Source: Paracentrotus lividus (taxonomy: Eukaryota; Echinodermata; Echinoidea; Camarodonta; Echinidae). From it: 64,000 nt of DNA. Location: positions 44,138,110 through 44,202,109 of the forward strand of contig CALNVZ010001721.1 of NCBI GenBank assembly GCA_940671915.1, read 5' to 3'. Below the pieces are notes generated by a model, which made no database searches, was not told the DNA's origin, and was given only the letters and a program-made list of their open reading frames with translations. The position numbers were made by a program, and so were the translations under genes. Of this stretch, positions 38,601 to 50,600 are shown one piece after another (positions within the stretch are counted from its first letter, which is position 1; every line of letters begins with the position of its first letter).

Positions 38601-41600
38601 GTATGTATTGAGACGCTCTTTTGTAAGTAGTCTCTTCCTGTTCGACCGAATGTCGAAATTCATCAGACTGGTGTGAGTGGTACCCTTTTCATTTTTGCGT
38701 CGCAGGAGTCCGGGGGTATCTAGTATAACGTGACTGCCCTGAACTTTGGAGGGCTTTATAGTTTCTTTTTCGGTTTAAGGATCGAAAGCTTGTTACGTCC
38801 TTTCCAGGCTTTGAGTAACAGGTTATTCCAAGCTTATTGGTGTTTGATATATGCTAGGCTATACCGGATGTGGTGTTGAGGGCGTTTGTTCGATCCACAG
38901 TTATATAATGCGAGACCTTGTGTCGTCGCTTTCGGTTTTTTGTTATTAGGATTAACAAGATATATCGTGGTTATGGAGGATTTCACTCTTCGCATTATGG
39001 CGCTCCTAGACGATTTAATTTGCGTTGGCTTTTATCATAACTCAATACTTTTGTTATGGTATGATGCCTGTTTAGAGTGGGTCAGATATGCCTTTGAGAT
39101 ATACATATACATATTCAAGACAATTACTCCTTCCATCTTTTGTTATTTCTTTCGTTGGGATTATGTGATGTCAGATTTGGTGTCGATTCTGGTGACAGTG
39201 ACACTTCACCTCTCGTTTCTCTGTTCGCGGTAGAACTTGCAGCGTTTTGCAATTTGGAGTTGACTTAGTTAAAAGATATGACCTGGCGAGTAGATAAGAA
39301 TTATGGATTCGTTGTACATGTCTTACTTGGTTGGTTAATGAGATGTATTAGTTCAAGGGTTATCACTTACATCATGATGGCGCATTTTTAGGATCTGTTT
39401 GTACCTTATTGACTGGTCGTTCTAGTTATGCATCGCTAAAAGCGTCTTGCCTATTTGGTAACAGGAGAAGGCAAGACAGAAGAAGGACAAGCATGTGGTT
39501 TTATTTTTATCCGTATCCGCTGGTTTGATTTTAGTTTTAGTTGGCGGAGGAAGTTGGCTGCGGTGGTGGGTGTCAGGGGACGGATCATGAGCACTGTTTT
39601 TAGTCTTAAGTTTATGTCTTACCGATTTTGAGAGACTTAGCATTCTTTTCCATTCATATCGAATCTAGTATCGTAGGTATGTTAATTTACTCTGTTCTTT
39701 CTACTTCCTTACGGATTCTGTGTCCTTATGATTGCGTCTTGAGATGCTTTTTCGAACAAAGTACCTCTTCTCGTGGCGAGGACTGATTGGAGTGTTGTTT
39801 TATTGAGGTTTAACGGCTTCAGAGAGCTTTCGACGAAGTACCTCACGATTCCCTTTTTCGTCGGGACGGTAATTGCTTTTGTCTCTAGATAGAACTATTT
39901 CTCTCTGAGTTAGACAGTTGTGGAGAATCCGAAGACTATGAATGTGTATGCGACTTATACGTAGTTTCTCTCCCGAGCGTGGGAAGTCGATCACATGTCT
40001 GGAGTAAGTACGATTGGGTGTCATATTGTGCACTTCTCGGGGTGCTTTGTAGTGATCCAGATGGACGGAGTATTTGGGAGTCTAGACATCGTGATCTATT
40101 TTAGTAAGGATTTGAGGATATATATCCGGAGGTGTTTAAGGGTGTTAATTACCGGACTAATAACTCTTGATCACTTTCAATATGGCGGCATCAATTTCAG
40201 TTATGAAATCCTTTTCTAGGATTCTTTCACTTTCTATTCACGATCTTGATAATGTTTACGGGTTGTATCGATATCTGATCTTTTTGCTAGATTTTCTGTG
40301 TCTCTCCCCCCGTTTTTGGATGATCCCCTAAATCGTTCTCAATCTGCTTACGCCTCACATTTAGGGCTTTTTTCAGATTTAGATCCTCTATTTATGCCTT
40401 AATCGCAGAGGTATTCGAGACAGTGTCAGGTCAGGTTTTTCTGTTCGATGATAGTCATACTGTCTGAGATGTGAGGAACCCTATTAGCATCTTTATTTTT
40501 CTTCTGCTTTCGATTGTGTCTATTTTGTATAGTCGTATACTTTGCGGTAGTCTTAACTCTCAGTACCTCGATACGATGCCTGTGTCTTAAAGTTTCCCAC
40601 ATCCATATGAAGGCTCCTTTGCAGTCAGAGGGAATCTTTTGGGATTTTGTGCTATATGGATAAGGTTACTTCTTTTCGCTTTCATTAAAGCCTCTTCTTT
40701 TGGTACTTTGTTCCGCGCTCCTTCCAGGAGGTTCTGCTTTCGCACCTTAGCGAGTTTAGTATTTTGCACGGCGTTTGATAGGTGTTGTGTGCCTCGAGGC
40801 ACAAGAGACCATCTCTCAGTTTATACGCTTTCTTGGACGATCTGGGCTCTGGGCCTCTGTCTGCCCTTATTTCTAGGATCGGCTGGATATCTATTTTCGG
40901 GGTACAGGTCCTGCTTTTCTTCTAACATCTTCAATTTTTCGACTTGTTAGGTTCGAAACTGACCGACAGATTGATTGGGAATTCATTGATAACTGGATAC
41001 ATTGTGGTTATTATTCTTCTTTGAATCTCCGATGGAGAATTGGATTCTCTGATCTTATTAGTGAGGCTCACAGTATATTGATATGCAAAGAAGATCAACT
41101 TGAGCTTCAGGTTCTGATCTTCGAGGGGTATGTTGACGTGACTTGCTCTCGTACTAGCATATTTGGTTTCGGTGAGTCGTTATGTCCCTCCTGAGACATG
41201 GCGGGTAGTGCGGGTTTCTGGAGCCGGTTTGATTTTGAGATTGCTGGGGTTTTTTAGCCAGCCTGGTTGGACTTCTTGCTCATTGTGTCCGGTACTTCTT
41301 TATATGGAGACCTTTCAGGACTTGCATCTCCTGAGTTTTTTCAGCCGAACCTAGCTCCCTTTGGTTCTTGGTTTTTCTTTGACGGTTAGAGTTTTATAAG
41401 AAGCGTTTTCTCTCTCCGTGGACGAACGTACCTTCTTAGCGAGAAGAAGAGATTCATAGACCCTCTTCATACTCTCGATTACAGATGACCACAGATACAG
41501 TGTCTCTTGACGATTGGTTGGGGTGGGTGGGGCCATTGTTCAAGGTCGGATGGTTTCCGGATCTTGGGTCCTGCCCGAGGCCGCTGCCTCACTTTAACTT

Positions 41601-44600
41601 TCTGGAACTTTGTCGTTTCTGTTTATCCTTCACGTTTTCGCGGCCTTTTTGTGGGCCGTCGTGTTGATTCTCCGGACAACACCTTTCGGAAGGCCTACAT
41701 CAACAAACAAGGAGGGACACACTCTTTGGAGTTGATCGAGGTAGCGTTCCTCCTTTGGGAATGGTGCAATCGGGAGAAGATCGTCCGGTTGCCTCCCACT
41801 CTCCAGGGGAGGACTTTCTGTTAGCAGACTTTCTATCCCTGGACAACAGACTTCCTCGGCTTATACTCCCGGAGTCAGGGAGACTTCTGCTTTCTTTTTG
41901 GACACGTTTCTCTTTCTCTGGAAGGGTTGGAAGACTTTCGCTTTTCCACCATTCAAGTTGATCCTCTCTTTTTCTCCAGGAAGTTCAGGGAGGATCAGAC
42001 AACGTGGTTCTTGATTGCTCTCTACTGGCCGGGTCGGGCGGGTTTTCAGGATCTTTTGCTCCTGTTAGCAGGAGAACCGCTGCCCCTTCAGGCCGTACCG
42101 GACTTAATTTCTCTTCCTTCGTCGGGGCTCTACATGCGAATCTATCGCCTCTTTTTAAACTGCTTGGCCTCTTTCGGCCAGACGGCTAGGGATGATGGCT
42201 TTTCAGACCGAGCAGCTGAGCTGCTAGTTGGAAGTAGACTGAGGTCGACTAGGATTGTATTCTTTCTGCGCCTTGGGGCTTTCCTGGCCTGGTACGAACC
42301 TCTTGCAAGGTTCCCAGAGAGGCTCCTTTGCCTCTTATTGCCGATTTCCTTATTTCTCCAGCCCTGGAGTTCTCCATAACTTTTGGAGGCTTTGTCTAAG
42401 CCACCGTTCGAGTACCTTTTTACTCGATTTACCTGTTAAATCAGTCCTTTAAGACTAGTTTCTCCTAGCAATAGTCTCTGGGCAAAGGAGGAGTTTCGCT
42501 ACACGTTCTCTCAATATCACCTGGTCATATTCGTTGGGAGAGATATGTGGTTCGTCTGATTCTTTTCACATCCTTCATAGCTTAGAACCAAACAGCTTCG
42601 TCGGACTCTATCGAGTTCTTCTTAGTCGTCCTCTGACAGGGTTCTCATCTTTCAGAAAAGACATTTTCTAGTGCCGCCGTCAGGGCCCTCTTTTGGTTCG
42701 TCAAGTAGACTGAGAATCTTCGCACATCTTCACAGCTATTTGTTATTTTCTAGAGATTGTATCTGTACGATGTTCCGGTTGGTAGTCTCCGCAATCAAGA
42801 CTGCGGGGGTGAAGGCCCTTGTAGAGGGAACTTCTCCCAGCCCTTCAGACCAGAACATCAGCTCCTCTTGGGCCCTATTTACTAGGGTAGTGTGGAAGAT
42901 ATTTGCAAGGCGGCCTTTTTGGCGTTCTGCAAATTCTTTCACCTCCTTTACCTGAATGGAATTGCTGCTAGTGAGGGTGTTTTTCTCCACCGCACCTCTC
43001 AAAGCACGGCGTCCTCACATAGTTTTCTTAACCGTTATAGTTGCCCTCCCGGACTTTTGTCGGTGCTGGTCGTAGACAATGGTAGGCAAATGTATAGTTC
43101 TATTGAAGTAAATCATAAAAATTACAATCTAATTTTATTATTTACGATATAGAAATATACATTTGCCTACAATCCCTCCCTCCGTCCCCCTTTCCGTTGC
43201 AACATACGGAAGTTCTTTGGGGCGATAGAGTTAGAGGAAGTGTATAGGATCGCTTTCGGCCGCATCCTCGTTCAATGGAGGGCGCTATTCAATGGGGGGT
43301 GGGGGTAAATAGGCGATGATAGGGCAAAAATTTCGGTGTAAATTTCGGTTTGCGGCGATTTGAGGTCAAAATAGGCAAATGGTAGGCAAATGTTAATTAT
43401 CTTTATATCTGTAAATAATAAATATTATTAGATTGTAATTTTTATGATTCATTATGGTTTACAATTTTAGAAAGAAAAATATTTATAATGATCTGGAATT
43501 TAGCCCTGAAAAAATAGCTTTTTTTCAAATTCATGAGGGGGTGGTCCTGTCAAGTACCGTTGCACTATCAAACATATGGTTTAAGTGATATGATGGTATA
43601 AAGCAGTTTATAAGCTTTAATTTGGTGCTAAATTTACAATCATAGATTAAAATTTGGCAGAGATATTACAGTTTTCCCAACGGTACTACAATACCTCTAA
43701 TTCCTAATGACTTTGTACAGGAGGCATTGCATTTTTAGGTCAAATAATGATTGTTGGGTCTTCCTGGGTACTATTATAACATCAAACGTATTGTTCAGTG
43801 ATTTCCTGGTATAAAGCAGTTTATAAGCTTTAGTTTGGTACCAAATTTATAATCATAAAACAAAATTTGGCAGAGATATTCAAGTTTCCCCCAAATCAAC
43901 CACAAAATGCAAAATTTCCCATTGGCTTTGTACAGGCGTCTCTGCTTCCGGCATCACCCCTACTCCCCCAAACTTAAACTATTTAACTCCACCAAAATGT
44001 TACCTAGAATAATGAAACTTCACAGGGAGCTAGCACAGTAACATAGCTTCACAATGAGATCAAATTTGTTACAAAAACTTTCTTACTTTTGAAAATATTG
44101 ACAAATTAATGCTGAAAAATAGCAAAAAGCGTAACAGCACCACCCTATTTGGTTGGCGAGTTCATAACACACGACCATATTTACTTCAGAATTTCATAAT
44201 ACACAAACAAGCACCAATCATACTTTTTATTGCACATTTATATCTGAATGATATGTAGAGGTAATGAGGGAACAATTAATTCTTGCTTCAGAAACTGCAA
44301 CCAGTGGTGCCCTCTTCCATACATGTAAGCATAGAGATTCACATATTACTATACGGTCCATTTCCATTTCAATTATAATGAAGTGCTTTAGACCAAGTCA
44401 ATTTACCTTGTTGTTATGAAATCTTGTTATACTGAGGACATAAAGTACTGTACATGTAGGCAAATTGTCACATGTGCACTTGTTTAAACGGGACTTAGAG
44501 AGTTGAAAAGCGTATATTGATTACCAAAAGGGTTGACGTCATAATCGCCCATCGCCCCAGTTACTGGTCCCAGACCAAAAAATACCGTGCATGAGGTTTA

Positions 44601-47600
44601 GCCTAAATGCGGTCCAGCAACGGGCTAGACTTGGGCACACACACACAGGTTTCGGTGCGATCATGTTGCTTTTGTTCAACACAAGATTGTTTAGAACCAG
44701 CAACCATGACAACACCACTGTTATGACACCACACTTCGGTACTCTATAGCTATAGGTATAGCAGACTTCTTTTTGTATCGGGAGTAGTCTGTACTTTATA
44801 TATAATAATCTTGAGTGTGTTTTGCATATGGTGGAGGTTTAAATCAGGGCCTGGATGTAAAAGTTTCTTGACAAATTTGTGTATTTTCCTCACCCTTTTT
44901 TCTTTATTTAACAGAGGAGGCGAAGCATTTGGAACCAGTAGGAAATGGGAGTGTACTGTGTCCAGGCCACCATAGAAACGAGAGTGGAGTATTAGTGCTG
45001 GGAGACATGCCTCACACAAGTATGCTAATATAAAAAAAAAATATTCTTAATAATCACAAAAATGTATTTAAGTCCCTATGCGCTTATAGATACAATGATG
45101 ATATCAACAATAATAGTTCAAAAGAGAAAATGGAGATCATGTAGTCGTCTTATTTCCTATCACAAAGTATATTTCTGATTTTAGTATACAAAGATCATAA
45201 AGTATATTTCTGATCTTAGTAAACTACATGTATGTTGGTTTCCAAAACGGTGTAACACACTGAAGTACAGCATTCCTTGGAGAATTATTGATTTTGCTTT
45301 TCATAAGTTTACACGTATGTCTTTATATTCTTATCTTGCGGTCATTTCTTATTTGTAAATCAAAGTATAGTCCATCACACCAAATTTTACCTTTAACCAA
45401 AAATATAATAATGTCATTGTATATTTATTTATGTTTATTTTTTTTATTCAGTATCCAACACAACTCCATCTGAAGTGCTTTTGTTTCACAAAATTTGGAC
45501 TGAGACGGGAACCGTTCCTCTCTTCTTGTGTGTCCTGATTCTACCTCTTATTCATATCAAGTCACCAACGTTCTTTACTAAATTCAATTCATTAGGTAAG
45601 TATAAACCTGTTGGAGACGATCTGATTTGGCTATAACACACTTTCCCCTTAGATGTCAGCCCGAATATATTCGGGCTCAGTCCCAATGGGTTAAAGGGAA
45701 TCTAGTGCAGTGGGAATTAAGCTGTGTGAAATTAGAAGAAAATTATTGTGAGCTTTCCTGTTATTTTCATGCTATTTGGGAAGAATATCATGATAAAAAA
45801 GCTCCACAAGAAAGGATTACTCTTCAATTGCCCTAATAGTAAAAAATAGTCAAAATATACCAAAACAGCTGAATGTTTAGGTCCCAAACATTTTGTGTTG
45901 CCCCACACATGCATTTCTGTGTAAGTTCATGTGGCTCAAAGCTGAATTAGGTTAATTTCTTATCATTTTGGCAATTCCAAAACCTCACAGAACAAAATAA
46001 TGCTTAGTTGAAATGTTCACATTTCAGACCAGAACAATAATTTAACTTTAAAGACTGGTTTTCATTTATTTGTAGTCCCTAAGTTTGTTTTTATCCTCAT
46101 ACTACTGCTTTTATTTCTACTGCTTTTATTGTCCTAAAAAGTCTCTTTCTAATTTAATTTTTGTGTTCATACATGTACATGTATATGGTATTTTGTCTTT
46201 GCCACCATGGCGCCTGACACATATTATTTTCTGTCCTGGCAATGATTACTTCAAAAGCGTTGGAGAGATATTAATCATATTTGGCTATATGAGAATGAAA
46301 AGCTGAACTGAATAGAGGAGGAGGGGGGGGGGGGGGGGGGGGGGGGCAATAGTTAAAAAACAAATCAAAGAAAGTAGCTTGTTATAAGGAAAGACTTCAA
46401 GCTTTTGAGAAGTTTTTTTAGTTTTTAACTGGACTTTTTCATATTTGTGTTGGCATAAAAACTATTTATTTGAAGTCTTTTCCATTCCATTTCCAGGAAC
46501 GCTCTCTGTGGTTTTCCTGATTGTTTTTATCTGCGTCACTGCCAGAAAATGGGGTATCAATGTGGATTTTGACAATGTAAAACCTATCCATCATATAGAA
46601 CGTAAGTTTTCTGGTATCCTATACTTATATTCAGTCCATTCCCATTTTAATGAGGTTCCCCGAACCATGCCACTTACGTTTTCATGAAATTTTATGCTGA
46701 ATGGCCGGTATTCTTTAAGGGTGACCTCCTACAATGTATATACATGTACATCACCCTATTGTTTGAAACAATAGCAAGGCCTACCAAATTACGTCTTAAT
46801 TATGCCTAATAAATTAAGTCACCCTTCGAGAATAAACACTTTGACCAAAATGTACTGGAGTTTAATTGGAAAGTGGTTTGATAATTATTATCCAAGCTCT
46901 ACATGTGCTCATTTTTTAAATTGAGACCAGGCAAATTGCCATGGAAACACAATGTTGTTGTAAATGTATCTGGGGACATTATAATGGGATTAGACTATTG
47001 TATGAAGCCATTTATTGATTTCTTATTTATTTTCATGCTTATTATGTATAAAATTAAATGATATAATTGAGGGGTACTATCATAACCTGTTAATTATATA
47101 TTAAAGGCATTGCTACTTTATGATGCAACTTATGCTTATATTATGTTATTGCCATCTTTTCTGAAAATTTCAAAATAATAATTAGTTGCTTTCATGTGCT
47201 CGAAACTACTTATTATGATATGCTTCTTGTGGTAGACACGATGCTATCTTTACTTTAGGTTTAAAATAAGCTTTCGTTGATCTTTTATGATAGATTATTA
47301 CTTTGCTTTTATTATCAACAGCGCTCATTAATCCTCTCTGAATCAAATTAATTTTTTATTTTGGCAAACATTTGTTCACATTTTGTATGCAATACTTTAC
47401 CTTTGACCTTTTTTGGTTCATAGAGACTTTTTGTCTGCATTAAATGCAATAACTATATAAAAAAATGTTTCTAGCTTCACAAATGTATCAACACAGATTT
47501 TATTCACAAATAACCATTATTCCATTGTATCATACATTTAAATATGGTTTTCTAAAAAAAAAAAAAATCATATTTTTTTGTTCCTATTTTGCTTCTTTTT

Positions 47601-50600
47601 TTTTAATGTAAAATAAAATAAAAATATGTACATGTACATTATGTTCAAATGCTTTTTCTGGCTTCACAAAGGGATAAACACATCTGTACAGAGTTTATAC
47701 ACTAATAACCATTATTATTTTCATTGCATCAAATGTCTTAATATGGTTCCTTTTCTGCATTTTCTTTCAGCATTTACTGTTATTATTTCATATTTCGTTG
47801 TGTGCCTGCAGAAGTGCACAAACACAAATTTGGGCATGAACTTTGGATTGATAATTCTGTTTTAAAAAATGATTTGGGATTGAAATATCTTTCATGAATT
47901 GAGATATAAAGATATTATGACTTCATTCTCAGGACCCTAAATGGTATGAAATATTATTCCTCTATCATTTTAAACCAAATTTGGAAATTCTGATAACTTG
48001 CCCAAATATTAATTTACTCCCTTTTGCTGGGTACACAATAATTTGTGACTCATCATTTCAAAATGAGACTCGAGTCGCCAGAAAAAAAAGTCAAGGATAT
48101 CGGCAAAATAATCCATTTAAAATACTTTCCCCTCATATCGTTTTTTATTCATTTTTTTTTTACAGAGCACACATCAAACATTGATGATTCAGAAAATCAA
48201 AAAGTATTTCTCCTCCAAATTTGACATTCTTTATTATTTTGTCGATTTCCTTGATCCTTTGCTGAGTTTTCTTGGTGACTTGTGTCCCATTTTGATATGA
48301 TGAATCACATATATAAAATGCAAGATCTTCTATTTTCAACAGTATTTCATTGGAGTTTCCCTGCCATGTCTGGCATGCTGGCCTTGGGATATTTCATTCA
48401 CAACGCTGTATCATCCATCATGCGTAATCAGGCTCGACCTGAAAATAATGTAAGGGTTAAAGGTCATGTACGGAATTAGTTTGGTCGCTGTACCGCAGTT
48501 TAATATTGCTCGAGGGGTCACTTTCTAAACAGTAAGGTTACGTGAAGCAGATCTGAGCCTCGTTACGTAAAGAGTTACTGGTACAGTAATTTTGCCACTT
48601 TGGGTAACTTTCATGGTAACATTGCTCAACAGCCAATCAAAATGCAGTATTTCATGACAGCTACCATTAATGGCAAAACTACTAAAACATTAACTCTTTA
48701 TACAACGCTCCAAATTTTATTGTCCGAAACAAAGGTGAACAGAAATTTTGTTTGCCCCTTATTTTGTATCCCCTTTTTATGGAACACCAAACAGGGTAGT
48801 AGCAACTACCATTTTTGAACATCTTTTGGTATGATGCGGTCGTTTTATTTTGGTGTTTATTGGCTTTTATGAATCCAATATTTCAGACTACCCTTTGATT
48901 TAGGAAGGTTTCTCCAACTTATTTCAACTGTCTATTGTCCTAAGTGGGCAAGCAGTTCAGGGACTAGTTGAAAAGGGTTTGTGGTAATTCTTACAGGGAC
49001 GCTATCTTGAAATCTCTCCAGAAAAGATGCATCATTTTCAATTACAGAAAGTTCAGGTTTCACTTTGTCATTCCAGCTATCTCTTCTTTCTTGCCTTTAT
49101 TTTGCTTCAAACCCATTCTTCTTTTCCCTGCTTTATCAATTAACTTCCTCTGCATTTCCAATTTTCTCATTGTCGCTATACTCCATTTGAACATGTAATA
49201 TGTGCTATTCCGCTGCATTTAACAATCATGAACATGATTTCTTATTGTGCATAAAACTTTTGACTTCATTTTTATAACAGCTCATGGTTTTCATATAGCC
49301 AAATAAAACACATTAAAAAAAAAAGAATTCTTCATAAGCAATATAATAAAGGGACTTATACATGCTGCAATATCATTTGAGCATTTTGTCATTGAAAATC
49401 CACATGATAAAAAAAATCACTGTTTTCTGTATGTGCATGTATACATCACGACATACCTGTACATGTACACAACAGCATTGATATACATACAATTGTAATA
49501 AACTGCGAATTTTGCATTGCATATTTATGATTGCTCAACTATTCCATGTAACATGAATAGTTATCATTTTTATACTAAAGCTTATTCAATATCTTATATT
49601 TTTGCAGCCTTGAATATATAATTGATTATTGTTTATAAAATTCAGAAAAAGATACAATAAAATTGTCATTTGAAAAAATTAGTTTATGGAAACTGTGATA
49701 CAGATTGGCGTCTGTGTAATAACAAAAGTTCATCTCCCTTTCCCACCCACACCTGATTTTAAGATTTTGATTTAATTATTTCACGTAAAAACAATATTGC
49801 AAAATACAAATCTATCAGTATAAGTAATTCACAGTCCCCTAAAGGCATATTGAAAATACGGGTATACCCATGTATGGTAAATAGAAATTTGAGAAAATCT
49901 GAAAAAAAAGTAACTGAAATTGGATGAGCACATTCCTAACGTACCCTATCTACATACTTGTTATGGCTAACCTATCTTTCGTTCTCCCTTGCTTGCTATC
50001 CGTCCATCTGTTATTCATCTGCATGTATCCTTCTATCCTCTGTTTCTCCTTCCTATGGAATGCTCAGTGTTTAACCTGGACTTTCCTGCACTCACAGGGA
50101 TATTAGCCCTCGGATATTTCATTCACAATTGCATCTCATCAATTTTACGGAATCAGGCTCGACCAGAAAATAACGTAAGTAGTTAAAGAATGCCTCTGTA
50201 AGACTGGAAGATAAATCAGGTATACAACATATATTTCTGCATACATGACTTTTTGGGAGTAGGACCTTTAGTCACTTTCGATGAGTAGTTGAATTTGTGA
50301 TCAGAAATTTTCAAATCAAACAGCAAAGTTTGGTGTAAGTTGTTCTATATTTTTTAACCTTAGACGGGTTGGGATTTCAAATAAGCAGTCAGTTGCTCTT
50401 TTTCTAGTACATGTACATGTATTTGTATGCAACTCCATAAAAATCTATAAATAGGTTATTTCCCTTTTCAGTTATGTTGCAAAAGTTTTAATACTCTTCA
50501 GAACTTCAAAACTTTTGTTTGTTATGGAGAGATAACTATGTCAAAACTTAATATATTTTCATTTGTCCCACTTTTAAACGAAAGGGAAATTTTCTAGATT

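Larger units (their letters stand above)
34122..43446 (+). mobile_element. DIRS-like tyrosine-recombinase retroelement (decayed, 9.3 kb)
   Basis: It has ~180-bp inverted terminal repeats and an internal complementary region that joins the complements of both outer ends, the diagnostic architecture of DIRS elements, which integrate a circular intermediate by tyrosine recombinase without target duplication. Consistent with that, the left and right borders share only ATT. Degenerate RT, RNase H and recombinase coding lies at 40.6-43.0 kb, + strand. 34.33-40.6 kb has no recognisable gene. Within it, 34.7-35.5 kb and 37-40.6 kb are T-rich and 35.56-36.6 kb is purine-rich. CpG is frequent despite the coding decay. 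Known DIRS elements are usually 4-6 kb, so this one is long. Confidence 0.85.
33783..44179. mobile_element. Older TIR element split by the DIRS-like insertion
   Basis: TATGGCCATGTGTTATAAGT at 33783 and the inverted counterpart ending 44179 (ATAACACACGACCATA) match at about 20 of 25 positions. 43570-43700 and 43790-43900 are two direct copies of an internal segment (GGTATAAAGCAGTTTATAAG, AAAATTTGGCAGAGATATT). Without the DIRS insert the element would be about 1.1 kb. Confidence 0.5.
32829..44914 (+). other. SLC38A9 intron 6 (12 kb, TE-filled)
   Basis: This intron holds the GTTACGTAAGTTAC repeats, an older TIR element and the DIRS-like retroelement nested in it. 44180-44914 shows no recognised feature apart from the acceptor ATTTAACAG. 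Confidence 0.8.

Noticed and set aside
38886..39233. 115-codon open frame with hydrophobic character in the DIRS interior, including LLDDLI
   Set aside because: LDDLI superficially resembles an RT active-site box, but surrounding RT motifs are absent and the real RT trace lies nearer 40.8 kb.
41485..42455. Series of overlapping open frames read as host genes
   Set aside because: They are frame-shifted fragments of the DIRS RNase H region, not separate genes.
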